From NCBI GenBank assembly GCA_914767715.1, contig OU612069.1:18721387-18785386 (forward strand): a DNA stretch of 64,000 bases, written 5' to 3'. Below, piece by piece: positions 10,079-23,400 of the stretch. The notes below the pieces were generated by a model. The model had not been told where the DNA came from and did not search any database. It was given only the letters and a program-made list of their open reading frames with translations. The first letter of the stretch is position 1. Every line of letters begins with the position of its first letter. Source of the DNA: Membranipora membranacea (Eukaryota; Bryozoa; Gymnolaemata; Cheilostomatida; Membraniporidae). Made by a program: the position numbers and the translations under genes.

Positions 10079-12578
10079 TCAGTGGTCGTGCCACATCACC
10101 ATATTGCGAGACGTTAGCATCTCTTTTAGTCTTGGTTTTTCATTATCAGTAACATCTGGTTTACCTGAGAAAAGCAAAAAATTATTACACTAATTAATTA
10201 GGAAAAACCTTTATAGGTCATAGCAAGAAGGTGTCATTGAGGCAATTATTACATCCAATAATGCAATGGGATTACCCGTGACTACAGACAGAGCTATATA
10301 TTCGATTCATACAATAAATCGTCTGACTGTGCGTGGCAACTCCAACCCACAATTCCATTGTGGTGGTGGTGGTGGTTATATCACTTCCACTGTCACATAC
10401 ATGTATTAATAAGAAGTTCTACACAACGAAAAAATCAGCCTCTGCCCTTATTCCTGCTGACTGCTACCTCCCAATTTATTAAAGAGCTAAGAGTAAGACA
10501 ATTGAATCAATTTATTTACAGATTTAACCCACCATGCTGATGAAGAAATTCCATAACATCTGCCTGTGACATACTGACCACATCTAAATCCCGTGCCAGA
10601 TTAAGTTTCGTCATCCTTGAAAGGTGATCTTGTCGTAGTGACCTCAGGCTAAATATCCTCCCGGAAATTTCATGGAGCGTCTTTACCTACAATAAATGGA
10701 ACCAGCAAACAGTGTTAACCGGTATGTTAGATCATGTGATTACATTTATTGACACCCTGAAAGTAGCAGAACATTGCCACAATTTGCCACATTAGGCAGC
10801 GATAAAATCACAGCAACCATCCTATAGGGAATTGTTTTTATTTGCTCAAAGGATGTTAGTTTAGTTACATTTATTGTCAAACTTTGGCTAGCTGCTTAGG
10901 GAGTCTGAATAAAAATGAGAACGAGACTATGGGAAATGGCAATCTATTCCTCCTGCAAATACCTTACAACTTGAGGATAAATCATATTCTTGAAAACAAA
11001 GCATCTTATTATTACTAAGAGCTTCAATCACAATCTATTACTGTTTCTATATGGAGTGTCTGTTACCTAACAGATTTATGCCAACACGCCTAACTTTTTA
11101 AGAAGTAGATACCATATTTCCATCGGGATCTATCCTCATGACTTCATACTCCACTGGCCCAATCTTCTCACTGACAGTCAGCTCACCGCTAGCTATCATT
11201 GTCGATTCTTTGCCCTCAAAACTGCTACAGATGTCCTCCTTGGTGCATTCTTATCATAGTCCTTAAAATTCAAGTTGGCATGCCGAAGTTTTCTCTTTGT
11301 CGTGACATCAAATCCATAGTTGCTTGGCATCTTTTTTACACAATCATTGGTATAATAAAAATGTACTAAGTTATGTTTATCCCCCCCCCCCCTCCGCCTC
11401 TAGTCACTAAGTATATTTAAAGCAATCTACAATATTTGTTTGCTTTCATCTTCCCTGTGAACCAAATCTCGAGATATGACCCGCATGAATTGTTAGGTTT
11501 AGAGTTTCTCAACAATATCAAGTTCAATTAACATAAAGGATAAAGTAGGCATAGGAGTATCATACTCTCTGGTTAAGTTAAAGAATGTTATTGGTTCTCA
11601 CCTGTCCACCATTTCTTGGCCACTCTCCTATACCATTCTGGAGTCTCAATTCCCTAGACATCCTACTCCAATTCACGCAGCAAAATCATCCTGCGAGTCA
11701 ATTAGACTTTCCGTAATCTTTACAGTGTCCAACTGATACTGTTCGATAGGAGCAGTATGTGACTTGACTCTTGTAGGTCGCATTGTGGTGTCTTTCTGGG
11801 CAAGGAGTCGTGCTCTATCGTAACCTCTCGCTGACTGGTCATCTGTGTATAGACTGATGAAATCGTTATTGATACTGTTATCTTTTATAGATTCCAGAGC
11901 ATCGACCAGGATGGCTCTCCTCCCTTTATACACCACCTCCTCAGCTGACCTGGATTTGCGCTTCTTAATGGTGTCTTGAAGCCGCGTTCCATGCTCATAC
12001 TGAGCAGTATGACTGTCAAAAGCCTTCTCTATCACAGACCCAATGCCCTGGCATTCTTTGTCGGTCGACAGCTCGGGAGTTGTCTCAAGTAGCTTCTCGA
12101 ATCCTTCCTTAAAACCAGCTTAAGGCGTTCCTGGGGCAGGAGCAGCAGCGGCGGCAGCAGGAGCAGCAGGAACCGGAGCAGCGACATCAGGAACTGGAGC
12201 AGCGACATCAGGAACTGGAGCAGCGACATCAGGAACTGGAGCGGAGGTGTTGCATTTCAATAACAATAATGACGCCTTATTTTTAATGATCTGACACTGC
12301 TCACAAGAGGTGAGAGTGTGTTGCCTTTGCTCAAGTTTTGTAAAATTGTCTAAATGGAAGTGAGATTTAAACGAGGTGTCCTCTGCATTTTTCGAAGCAT
12401 TGATGAATGATGATTTACGGAGTAGATATTTGTATACCTTTTTACGCTTTTTCATCCAGAATTGTTCTGTTAAATCTTTTCTCTGGTATTTTTCGGTAAT
12501 GTACCGCAGATCCTGAAGCCTGTTACAGTGAATATAGTATGCACAAAGCAAAAACCCACACTGATTACTACTCGCCAT
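10079..12578 (-). pseudogene. Four-exon gene of unknown function with one nonsense codon and two frame breaks
   Basis: Exons are 11602-12578, 11113-11330, 10533-10686 and 10079-10164. ATG is at 12576-12578 (MASSNQCGF) and the stop at 10079-10081 follows MWHDH. The splice sites are good and the phases agree (0, 0 and 1). Three defects interrupt the frame: TAA at 12120-12122, one base short near the A4 run at 11682-11685, and one base short near 11247-11256. Allowing one base at each short site makes all exons phase-consistent, about 479 codons. The N-terminal part has a CEQC motif and an APVPDVA repeat, then a region rich in charged residues. Later blocks are VNWSRMSRELRLQNG, EYEVMRIDPDGNM and FLHQHGG. 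I do not recognise the family. The three defects could be sequencing errors, but the nonsense codon is not at a homopolymer, so early decay is favoured. Confidence 0.5.
12175..12237 (-). repeat. 21-bp coding minisatellite, three units
   Basis: Three identical 21-bp units start at 12175, 12196 and 12217. On the minus strand each encodes APVPDVA, and they are followed by a degenerate Ala/Pro stretch. The unit length is a multiple of three, so copy-number change would keep the frame. They lie inside the broken gene 10079-12578, just before its in-frame TAA. Confidence 0.9.
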
Positions 12579-13119
12579 TCTGTCTTGTGTGTGCTTGCGA
12601 AATCGCAGTGAAAAGGGCCAACCTCAGATAAAAGACTCTCTTTTTTACAAGCCCCCAAACATGTGACATTTTGACATCGAGGTGTAAATAAAACCATCAC
12701 CCAAGTTTTAACCCATGTGCTGACCTCACAAACAATCCGTAGGAAGATATTATGATTTAGCATAGAAGAACCAAAATCGCATCCCGCAGAGGTATTACAG
12801 TAAAATAAGTGACATCTAGCTGGAAAAATGACGGTACGTCTTGCCGAATTGACACCAAAACCTACTGTTCTTTTCCCACCAGAAAATCTACTGACCCTCC
12901 ATATATGGATATATAGATTTTTCCCGCCAAAACTCTTCTGACACTCTGACAGTCTGTATTTTATTTGATGATGTCACGTAGGTCTGTGACAGGCTGTACA
13001 AGTTGCCCCAGTTGTTAAAGAAATAAATTGTTTTGTGTGCACTGATGACACAAATTTGTTTTCTGCGGCACGACTTGTGACTCATTACAACAATACCATA
13101 GAGTACCATAATGACCCAC

Positions 13120-14590
13120 TTCTCAACTATTTAATTGTAAATGATGAAGTCTTTCTGCTTCATATATTTTATCAAGTTATTGTAGATTGGTTACAAGTCA
13201 TCTCAGTTCAAGGTTCATTCTTGTTATCATATTTTAATAATATTCATGGATTGAACCAACAATCCGCTCTGAGCCTGTAAAGAAGAAATTGTGCAATGTT
13301 ATATTGGAGTTGGGGTTCACCAAGTCATAGGATCTTTTAATCCTGCCTATTTTTGTTCATCGAGTTTTCATTTTCTCTTGACAAGGAGTTTTGCCATATC
13401 AGGGGCAATAATATTACAAAATCACAGAGGGGGGAGAGTGATGAGATTGTTAACTGGGCTAAATAAAACCAAATTCATTTCAGACCCTGTCTCTAACTTC
13501 TTGTTTTGTACTATCAGTAGAGTAGTCTCCTAGGATATCACTATACCAGCAAAAAGCTACATATTGACCCCGACAATACTACAGCCTGGACTGCATTGTA
13601 AGTTCTTTGCATGCGATCATGCAATTATAACAAATGAGTATTCACAACGCGGGAGACAATTTTATAGCTGCACACATTCATTCACGATTGTAAACATGTG
13701 AGGAACGGTGGTAGTGGTATGGGCCAGGCTTTTCAAACAAAAGGTTGTTGGTTCAAACCCATGCATGGACTAGCATTTATGTAGGAAAACTTATACTTGA
13801 TAAAGATAAAATGTCATATGGATACATGATGGCAAATATTTGTACGCTGCCAAGCTGCGCTCAAAGAATTGAAACTCAAAACAGCACAAAAATGTTCGTA
13901 ATATGCCACATCTTCGCTAAATAAATGAAAAAGTTCAACTATATCCGCTTCATATATTTATTTTTCGTACTTGTAGAATGGTTACAAGTCATCTCAGCTC
14001 AAGGTTAATGTTCGTTATTGCTTGTTATCATATTTTAATGTCAAATTTATAGATGGAAACAATTCTCTGCTCTGAGCAAGTTAAGAAGAAATTGTGCCAG
14101 TCGTATTTGAGTAGGGGTTAAACTAGTAATCAGATCTGTCAGCCCATTCTCCCTGGTTAGTCTTGCCTATTTTTTGTGGATTTATCATTCAGTCTCTTTT
14201 CAAGATTGCAAGAACTATTGCCATATCAGGGGCAACAATATTGAGGTTGTTAACTGGGTAAAAAATATCATAATTCATATCAGAGCCTGACGGCAGACCA
14301 TACTTCTAGAACAAATTTAATCCAATTTGCCCTTGACTGCAGTCTTCCAATTCTACTTGTGAGCAGAGGCCCAAATGCAGGTATATTGGATCATGCTTCC
14401 ATCTAGCAGTATTTTATTCATACCTACATAATGACCCATACAATACTGTAACTGGGGCCTTTCATTGAGAGTTGTATGTAATGTGATTATACAATGATAA
14501 CAACCGGTTATTCTCATACACCGCAACATGATTCATGATTAGTGTGCAGGAGGTCGTGGGATCGAATCCCAGCAGAGGCAGGTTTTGATA
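13120..14590. repeat. Diverged tandem duplication (about 0.8 kb unit) ending in tRNA-like promoter pieces
   Basis: Stretches near 13150-13620 and 13945-14510 resemble one another. Shared landmarks include GGTTACAAGTCATCTCAG, TTGTTATCATATTTTAAT, AAGAAGAAATTGTGC and CATATCAGGGGCAA, interrupted by many substitutions and small gaps. Each copy runs into a sequence with a Pol III B-box look-alike: GGTTCAAACCC near 13751 and GGGATCGAATCCC near 14558. No coding capacity is visible. Probably an old duplicated repeat containing SINE fragments. Confidence 0.5.
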
Positions 14591-17500
14591 TTGTGCAGGA
14601 TAATCAATTCATCTCAAAAAGTGAGGAATCTGACCTTAACTACACTGTGTTGCTACTTTGCGATGTCATGGTGTTGTGTAATGCTGTCTGGTGTTCTCAG
14701 TTTCTAACACTAACTGGCCAACATGTCAAAACATAATTTGAATTAGACAATCCATTAGCAGTGAAACTGGACATGGACTATATTTTATGGCAGGTAAGAA
14801 AACACTATAATTTCTGTATTGCTGAAAATGCTGAAATTTGATGATAAATGAGTCAATCCTATCAGCTAAGGTTTAAGAAAAAAGGAAGTGGCTGTGAACT
14901 TAATCAGGCGGTTCAGTCAAACAGTGCTTATGTGGATTTCGTATTCATATGCCATAGTTTCATTTAGTACGAGATAATGAACGGGCACCGTTTTTGGCAA
15001 ATTGGAGTTTTTCTTCAAAGGTGTCGTCTCTGTAACAGCAGAGATTAATTCTCTGTTTCTTAAAATTTGGCAAAGGTTAATGCATGGCAAATGTTATTGC
15101 CAACATAGTCAAACATCAGGATATGGTTACCTCGGAGTATTCGCAATTAAAATTTCCGAATTTATATGATTGCGAATTGACATATAAATGAGAGTTGTTC
15201 CGCACTTAGAACTTCAATTTAACTAATAATTAATACATTAATTCAAAAAACAGTGCATAAGTCTATGATGTAGTCAGCGCATAGGCTTGCTGGACTGTTT
15301 ATTGGCGGCTCAGGTGATTCAGATACTTGCAAACAGTGATCACACCAGGGAGTCTGATGGCACTAGTTGTTTCTGGGAAATTGTCTTATAAGAGAAAGGA
15401 AGAAAGAAGGAAGGAAGAACAGATTCAGAGAATGACTTTGCAATGCAAAGTCAATGTATTCAAAGTAAGGCACCTGACCAGATTTATCAACCACCGATTA
15501 TTTCTGATAGATGTTCACATAAACCTCCGGAGATTTCTCATACAACTTATTTTATTGTCATTTAACTTTCATCTCATATATTAATGTGAATTGTTGGAAA
15601 CAGCGGAAATTTGATCAATTTTACAAAACAAGACAGGATTTGTAGACAAATTGTGTGCCTTATTCGCTTCGTCGTAGCTGAATCTATTTTTTCGCTATGT
15701 AATATCACTTTCGTTCCGTCTACATCCTTACATTTTGAATAAGCCATTTAGAACTCTCCTGTTAACCTATCTATTGTTCTCCCCTGTTTTCAACCTTGAA
15801 GGTTTTTTGCAGCCTGCTCTGGGTTTTCCTTCTTCTGACTAATCAGAAGTCAATAAGCAAGAGGTCATAGGGTTAAATAACGGGTGTTGTTATTCTCTTT
15901 CTTTTTAAAACAAAAAGCAAACCGGAGCAATGCACATCATCCCTGTCTTCTTTTATAAAATTAGCAGAATGTGTAGAATCAAGTAATTAAATAACGAAGG
16001 CACTTAAGGGCATATTCAAAAGCAATTGGTCATCATTAGCAGGAGCTCAACCTGAATATTCCCATTATAGTTTAACATAAGAATCCTCCACAGTCGGTGT
16101 GTTGACATTGCCATCTCAATTTTATTTAGCAAATGAAGCATTAGTCATCTCCCACTACAATTTTACGATGTGTTGTCTACACTAGATATTTCTATTAGAT
16201 CATAGTTATCCTCTCTCTGAATTGAATATAAACCCTGGTCACATACCTATATAAATACCCTTCTTTGACTCTGCATATACAATTATTGTCAGGGCTCCTA
16301 ACCAAATAGGTTTTTGGGTTCGACTGAGGCGACACAGGGTATTTTTGACTATGAACTAAAAACTCATCATATTCATTTAAGATGGTTGATCCTCTCAGTG
16401 TTGTCTCATTGTACGATTATAAAGAAACATATTGATGTTGTAATGTATAAATAATTGGGAGAGGGGCTGCTACCAATTTCAGAGTCGGTTATTTTAACAG
16501 AGTTATTTGCATCCACAACTGCCTACGTTTTGCCGTGTTTGTGTCAATTTTTGTTTGTTGCCCAGTTCACTGTGTCGGGTTATAAGTTATCTATTGATAG
16601 CAAGGAGTAACTGTTACTCCTTGTTCAAAGTGAATGCATAAACAAATAGATTAAGTCAATATGAGAACATAATAATCAGGCACAGCCTATCCCATGGATT
16701 AATGGTTAAGTCTAACTAATGTGATTGAAAAGACCATTAGCAAATCTCCTTGTGGATTATGATCTGGTACACAAACTACAGCTACCTATGTTTTAGTATT
16801 TTAATTGGTTTACCCAATTATCAGCTTAACGAATAATATGTGGATGAAAAGTGAGAGATTAAAGTCCTTTCTGAGATTAGCAGGTGTACATCTGCTGGAG
16901 TTATTCGGTATTCGGCATCAAAAGGTGAAACTGATAATTGATGTGTCCTTATTATTTTTTCCTCAATTACAAGCTTACTAAACGCCATACCAATTTTGTA
17001 ATTGTCCAAGATTTGCTTCCCTTAGCATTAGCTTTGGCATTAGTAACATTGTACAGCCTAAATGACCTAAGCTGACAAACAAAACAAAAACATGAATAGT
17101 TTTACAGAAGATCTAAGAATTTAAATCTTCTGTTTGTATCTTTGATCCCTAAAAATTTAGGTTCTACTATTGGTAAAATGTACTGACCAAATTATTGGAG
17201 TCCGAACACCTTCTTTGACATTAAGAGCATACAGACATTACCACCAATCCAACAATAATCTATCTGCTGATATTATCACATAGAATATGATTGCTTTGTT
17301 GGATATTTAGGACAACAGAGCAATTACCCTTATGACTGGCAATGTAAGTGAAAATTACCGAACACTCTGTGCATGTGAATGATTAATAGGTCATACTCGT
17401 AGCTAAATCTTCATTGTGCACTTATTTTTAAATTCTTACTCTGTATATCAGCAAGCCTCAAACTTGCTTAGTAGGCTAAGTAGTTTTCTTTTATAATGTG

Positions 17501-18964
17501 TCATCTCAAAGTATCTGTTTGCAATTGATTGAATTAAATTAGGATGGTTGTCCACAAAACTTCAGTTTTGTGTTTGTGAGAAACGCATGTGTATACAAAA
17601 CCCAATCCAGTGCCTCATATCATATCATATCAGAAATAAACGGCTGAATCACAGTCCTGTGTTCTACCACGTATGTATAGTTAAACCAGATGAGGGTATG
17701 CTATTCATATTTTTTGTCTGGTTTATGCCATGAAAGCTTGAAATTAATTATAAACTAAAAAACAGCCTACTTTACCCATATATCTCCAACATACATCAAT
17801 GAAAATCAGTAAGCTTCAGCTGCGTGGGTGGCCGTGTGGCTAGTGTGGCTAGTGTGCTCGATCACAGCGCAACTGGCCCAATTTCAATTCCCAGTTTATA
17901 CCAACAAAGGAACAACACAGCAGAGGGGTGAATGTGGATAATATAATACTTTTTACTTATACCACAATTATAACATGCTTGTTGCGCGAGAGGCCTGAGT
18001 CCGAATCCATGTTTTATTTGGCAATGAAGCAAAACTGTAAATCTAAGGATGGATGAGAATCGACTATGACAAACTGCGATGCACATATGGAAGATTTTAT
18101 ATCCTGCACTGGAGAGATTACCTCAACAGTGCTCTTACTTAGCATCACCAAGGATTATCCTTGAATAAAGAACGCAATATTAGTTTCAAAATTGTAGACC
18201 AGCAATGTCATAATCTGAAACTTTTTCGTTAAAAACCAGGTCAGTCAAATCGTAAAAGATCTCTCAAAGTAGCATTTTCAAGTTGGCCAGTGTTTGGCAG
18301 AATAAATTGCGAATCCAAATTAAAATATACCATAAGGTGAGGGGAGTAATGTTATTTCGAGTCATGAGAACACAGCTCTTCCATAGTTCTCATTTTCAAC
18401 AACTTGTATTTAAAGTAGTTTCAATTTTTCTTGAACTTGAAACTTTCTGTCAGATGAAATAAGTATGTATTTAGCTTTTGATTCAGGAATTTGTCATCAC
18501 AGGATTTCTTATCACTGTTGATAGCGCAGCTCTCACTGGGTAATTGACTATTAGCCAGCCCCAATACTCCATTTGCTGGTAATGACATAAAGCGTGAACC
18601 GGTTCAACAATTAGTCATACACTAATATCAAACAATACCCAAATGCTAAACCCAAGTATGCCACCTTTCTCATTTGAAAATATCGCCCTGTTTTTTCTCC
18701 TTTCGGAATGACTTGAATTGAATGACGCATTATCAATGCAGCTAACTAGAAAATATAGGAGTCAATTTAAATTAACATCGGTTAATGAAAGGATAAGTAA
18801 GAAATAAAATTTTCAAATAAATATCTTGGATCAAATATCAAATATATATTTTGGAGTTGGCCCTCCTTGATTAATTTAAGTAATCAATTTATGAGAAATT
18901 AATCTGTGTAGTGTTGCAAGGGGTCCCAGCAATAGGCAATGTAACGCCAATAATCCTCACAATC

Positions 18965-19112
18965 ACTCTGTGTTGCGTAGGGTAGCTACGGTGGTACAGA
19001 ATAGGCCTGTCTGATGAGAGTGCATGACTTCCAGTAGTTTCTGAGTATGATTCAAGTTTGGCTGGGGGAGTTTTCAAGGTTGATGGTTCGAGACCCCAGC
19101 ACCTTTTGGTGT
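18965..19112 (+). repeat. tRNA-like SINE candidate
   Basis: The B-box-like GGTTCGAGACCCC lies at about 19086-19098. A possible A-box (TGGTACAGAATAGG) lies about 100 bp upstream. No full tRNA cloverleaf was found, so this is not a functional tRNA gene. Other sites with similar B-box-like words are near 13751, 14558 and 58443. Confidence 0.3.
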
Positions 19113-20661
19113 ATCTCTCTCGTGATTAGTAATCAATTCATGATAAGTTAACCTGATTAGTGATATTAAAGCACATAATTTTAATTCCTTTGAAACATAA
19201 ACAATATAAAGGTATCACTCCTTTGACAATATAGTTACTGCTCATCATAATCTTTTTACAATATGACACAGAAACTTTGAAAAAACAATATATAGCAATG
19301 ATCCTTCCTGCATAATTGACTGATGCTTCTTTCACAAAACAGGTAAATGTGATGAGACAAATTATGTGAGGAATTGACTGATTTCAGTATAGTGCAACAC
19401 CACCCATGACCACTTAGATAAAAAGAGTTTGTAATTAATCAACTTACCCTTTTCCTTCTCAGTCAAATAAAAATTTTTATCTCACTTTGGATTTGTATTA
19501 TCATTGATCAATTGCTTTATGTCAGTCACACTTTACTTGTACCTTAAAAAGTTGATACCACCTATTGATTCTGCCCCAAATATGAATCTGAACGTTGAAC
19601 AAATTGAGTCTAGCATGTCTTCAAACTGTTGAAACACACTGTTTGGTCATTTGAGTTAACTTGAATACAATTCAGATTATCGTCTGAATCTTTCACAATA
19701 TGAAGAAGGCTGGCATCATGGGGCTATAATCTTTTTTGAACTTAGGAACTGGCAGAGCATTTGCTTTCAAATGTTGATTGCCACCTCATAGGAATTTTGC
19801 AAATATGAGTCGGTTAAGCTAAGTTAAGTAGTTGGAGCGTTGGCAAAGTTGATGAAAAAATTCTCTCAGCTATCATTTGATTAAATTGAGCAATGGAACA
19901 AGTTTTCCCAGTCCTGAACAGGGTTTCAAGACACACCCACAAAAGTAAAGGTCCTGATTGTTGAGTTATATATTAGCTCAAATTACAAGCGAGGTATTGA
20001 TTATTACAGCCAAGAGATCATTGCATCAAACATTGAATCCTGTCATATGTCAAGTTTGCCAACATATGACTAAGGCAGTTTGCCGCACAAAGCATCGTTT
20101 CAAGCTGGGTCTGTTGCTTTCAGAACTGAAGAATCGAAGTGATACTTGATACCTGCTATTCAGTTTGAAATATATATTTATTGTTATGGAAAATAGAAAG
20201 TTGATTGGAAAAGTTGTAGCTGCTTACTGAAAATAAAAAAACAGCGAACAATAGTCATGATCGTAACAGGAAGGTTTTTGCATTCAACATAAAAATAAAA
20301 GTTTGTTTTATGGAGTTACTGTAGCACAAATACACCAGATAAAAATAAATGTTGTAAGATTGCAACAAAACAATCTTGCAGGCCAAACGATTCTTCTCAA
20401 TGTTCAAACAAAAAAACATACTTAAAAAAACATCAGAATAAATAATTGGCTATCTGGAGCTAGCCAAAGAATGACAAAAAAGTAATATCCCAATATCATA
20501 TTATCTCTCATTAGACATGATGCGAAGAAATGTCCTCAGTAGGCGCTGTTAACAAAATTGAGGTTGTTAGTGTTGAATTTGAAGAGATCACAGGCTGCAG
20601 AGATAAGACTACATATTTTAATATAAATATATAGGACATTTACAGCTCCGATCGCTTGATT

Positions 20662-20997
20662 CTATAGTATTATGCATCTGAAAAAAAAACAAGATACATT
20701 GTGCACTAATTGTTGGTTGGTTGAAATATCCCATCCAGGACATGAGCAATAAAAATGACCATCCAATATATTATGAGAATTGAGAGCAATCACAAACTGC
20801 TATGAGTTTTCATGTTTTCAAGGTGTAAGTCATGAAGTTGTATTGTAACTACCACAATTGAGAGACACTGTTATTGTTATGATAACTTACCCATTCCCCT
20901 TGGACTCGCCACCACTCCCAACATTGCAGCTACTGCCTCCGTTACTTATATTTGCTGCCTCAACCCCATTTGGTCGGCTTGGGGAAACAGGAACCTC
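20662..20997 (-). pseudogene. CaaX micro-protein copy A, lacking promoter and start exon
   Basis: Exon 2 (20891-20997) and exon 3 (20662-20677) keep good splice sites and an open frame ending GNGCIIL-stop. They are almost identical to copy B at 23401-23920. The counterpart of exon 1 (MKPA) and of the upstream promoter is missing: about 600 bp are deleted and replaced by a short insertion at about 21115-21155. No ATG in frame is available in exon 2. Unless an alternative upstream exon is used, this copy cannot make the protein, although the body is not otherwise damaged. Confidence 0.75.
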
Positions 20998-21114
20998 CTG
21001 AATGAATAAATTGCAGACCTCATAATATTGATAATAAGACTTAAAAACCTTAATTCAGAACAATGAGTCATTAATGTTGCAAATATTGTAAATAATAAGA
21101 AATCACATTGAATT

Positions 21115-21158
21115 ATTTTTGTTTTTTGCTGGTGTGCGTCAGCAGTTTTTCTAAGGAG
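21115..21158. other. Templated insertion at the copy A deletion junction
   Basis: Where copy A lost about 600 bp, the break is filled by about 40 bp. Of these, 33 bp from TTGTTTTTTGCTGGTGTGCG onward are identical to sequence at about 21718-21750, 0.6 kb away in the same unit. Such filler is the mark of end joining with short templated synthesis. Confidence 0.75.
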
Positions 21159-23400
21159 ATTGTTGATGATCACTAGCATATGGAGTTACATAAATATTGT
21201 CTTTCTTTTTAAACAACATATCATTGCTTGTTTTTTGGGAATAAAAGTGGCTGAGGGTGGGAAAGGTGCTCTATAAGAGTTTTACTAAATTGTTCACCTC
21301 AGCAAAATACCAATGCAGTTGTCGCATACACAGCAGCAAACAGGAGAATTGTCTATACCAACATCCGACACAATAACAACATCCAATATCTTTGCCAGTA
21401 TCATCATCAGTACACTCAAACCTTGACTTGAGGACACACAGTTACCAGCCGGTGCATATCACCTCGAATCGGGGATATGCAAATAAATTCAAATCTAAAT
21501 TCTATTCTTAACACCGATGCCACCCTAACGCCAGAACCGTGACAACCATGACAATGCAGTGAAGGTGGCGCCAACAGAGACAATTCAGAATTAGCATGAT
21601 GTCTAACTTACACCAACCAACTCTTGCTGCCGATCAACCCACGCTTGCGGCCGATCAACCCACTCTTGCGGCCGATCAACCCTCTTTTTGCGGCAATTGA
21701 GAAATGTGTTTTATTCTTGTTTTTTGCTGGTGTGCGTCAGCAGTTTTTCCAAGGTGTCTGGAACCATGCCATATAAGAGCATGGTACACCAATGTAAGGG
21801 CCTCTTTGTTTGCAACTTCATTTGGAGACAGGTCAGTTTTTTTAAACATGAAAGTTCTACGAGTTATTACCATAATATTTTCATTTATTGTACGTTAGTG
21901 ATATTTATAGGGAAATAGAACTTGCCTTATTATTTAATAATGGCACAGTATAACATTTGGTTGGATTATCTATACCATCAACTAATTGAGTTAAATGAAT
22001 TAAATCCAGCATGCATGGCATCATTAACAAGAAAGTATGACTTGTAGAAATAAGACATGCATTGTTAAGTTGAATTGCGTTTGATGTTAAACTTGATAAG
22101 AATTAAAAGGCATGCTCTTGAGTCAAGTGTTTGATCTCGAAATAAATGAGATATCAATTATGTAAATAAGTCAGTGTCACATAGTGAGAATCATCATACC
22201 GAGCTCGTGAGCACAGATCTCACTGGCGGAGAGTTAATGTGGTGACTCCATAACCCGGAATCCCACACAGTCACGTCACATGAACATGCCAGGATAATCG
22301 TATTGGGACTGAACCCAAGTTGGATCCCATTGCATTAGGATTAACAGTGCTAGGTATGTGATATGAAGAGTGACGTTGGCAGAACTAGCATATCTTGCTT
22401 CGCATTATGCTCGATTCATCACTAGTATTGACCTAAGGGTCACCATTAGACATGAATAATAACAATAAACATTATATCAAGAAAACCGGAAAAGGTGTTG
22501 GCGATCGGTAATATTTGCCTGTGAAATTATTATATTATTTGTATTCTCATTTATAGTAAATAAAACATTGTAGCATACTGATTCTGGCTGAGATATCTCA
22601 TCTCACAACAAGGTGTGTCATAGGATTTCATAACAAAAATTCAGACAAGGTCTTATTCAATTGCATGATCACAACTGCTGATCTGGATAGTTACAAGTGA
22701 TAATGAAATAAATTGAAATTGGCCATATGTATTAAATGCAATGAATTTTTGTAGGAATACAGAATGCAATGCACATCTAAAAAAAATATGAAGGATATTA
22801 CGCTGATAAAAAAAAATATCAATGAATAATGGTCACAATTTATAAACCTGCATTCTTATATTACCACACAGTCATATAATATTTGACTCTTTGTATCATT
22901 GCAGAATCACGCATTTCTCCATGAATGCTATAATATGATTACTAATAGTATAGTGTAGCTGCTTACTGAAAATAAAAAAACAGCGAACAATAGTCATGAT
23001 CGTAACAGGAAGGTTTTTGCATTCAACATAAAAATAAAAGTTTGTTTTATGGAGTTACTGTAGCACAAATACACCAGATAAAAATAAATGTTGTAAGATT
23101 GCAACGAAACAATCTTGCAGGCCAAACGATTCTTCTCAATGTTCAAACAAAAAAACATACTTAAAAAAACATCAGAATAAATAATTGGCTATCTGGAGCT
23201 AGCCAAAGAATGACAAAAAAGTAATATCCCAATATCATATTATCTCTCATTAGACATGATGAGAAGAAATGTCCTCAGTAGGCGCTGTTAACAAAATTGA
23301 GGTTGCTAGTGTTGAATTTGAAGAGATCACAGGCTGCAGAGATAAGACTACATATTTTAATATAAATATATAGGACATCTACAGCTCCGATCGCTTGATT

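Larger units (their letters stand above)
12600..20200. other. Gene-free stretch
   Basis: I see no exon chain with acceptable splice sites and conserved protein here. The open frames are short, AT-driven and of low complexity. The content is the diverged duplication at 13.1-14.6 kb, scattered tRNA-like B boxes, and a perfect 11-bp inverted repeat with a 1-nt centre at 16601-16623. Confidence 0.5.

Noticed and set aside
14530-14600. Possible tRNA gene at a B-box-like word
   Set aside because: No acceptor stem or anticodon arm can be folded; more likely a SINE fragment.
21676-21918. Overlapping frames (FKKTDLSP and CFILVFCWCA) repeated at 25059-25274
   Set aside because: They recur only because the DNA is tandemly duplicated; the frames differ by indels between copies and have no protein features.
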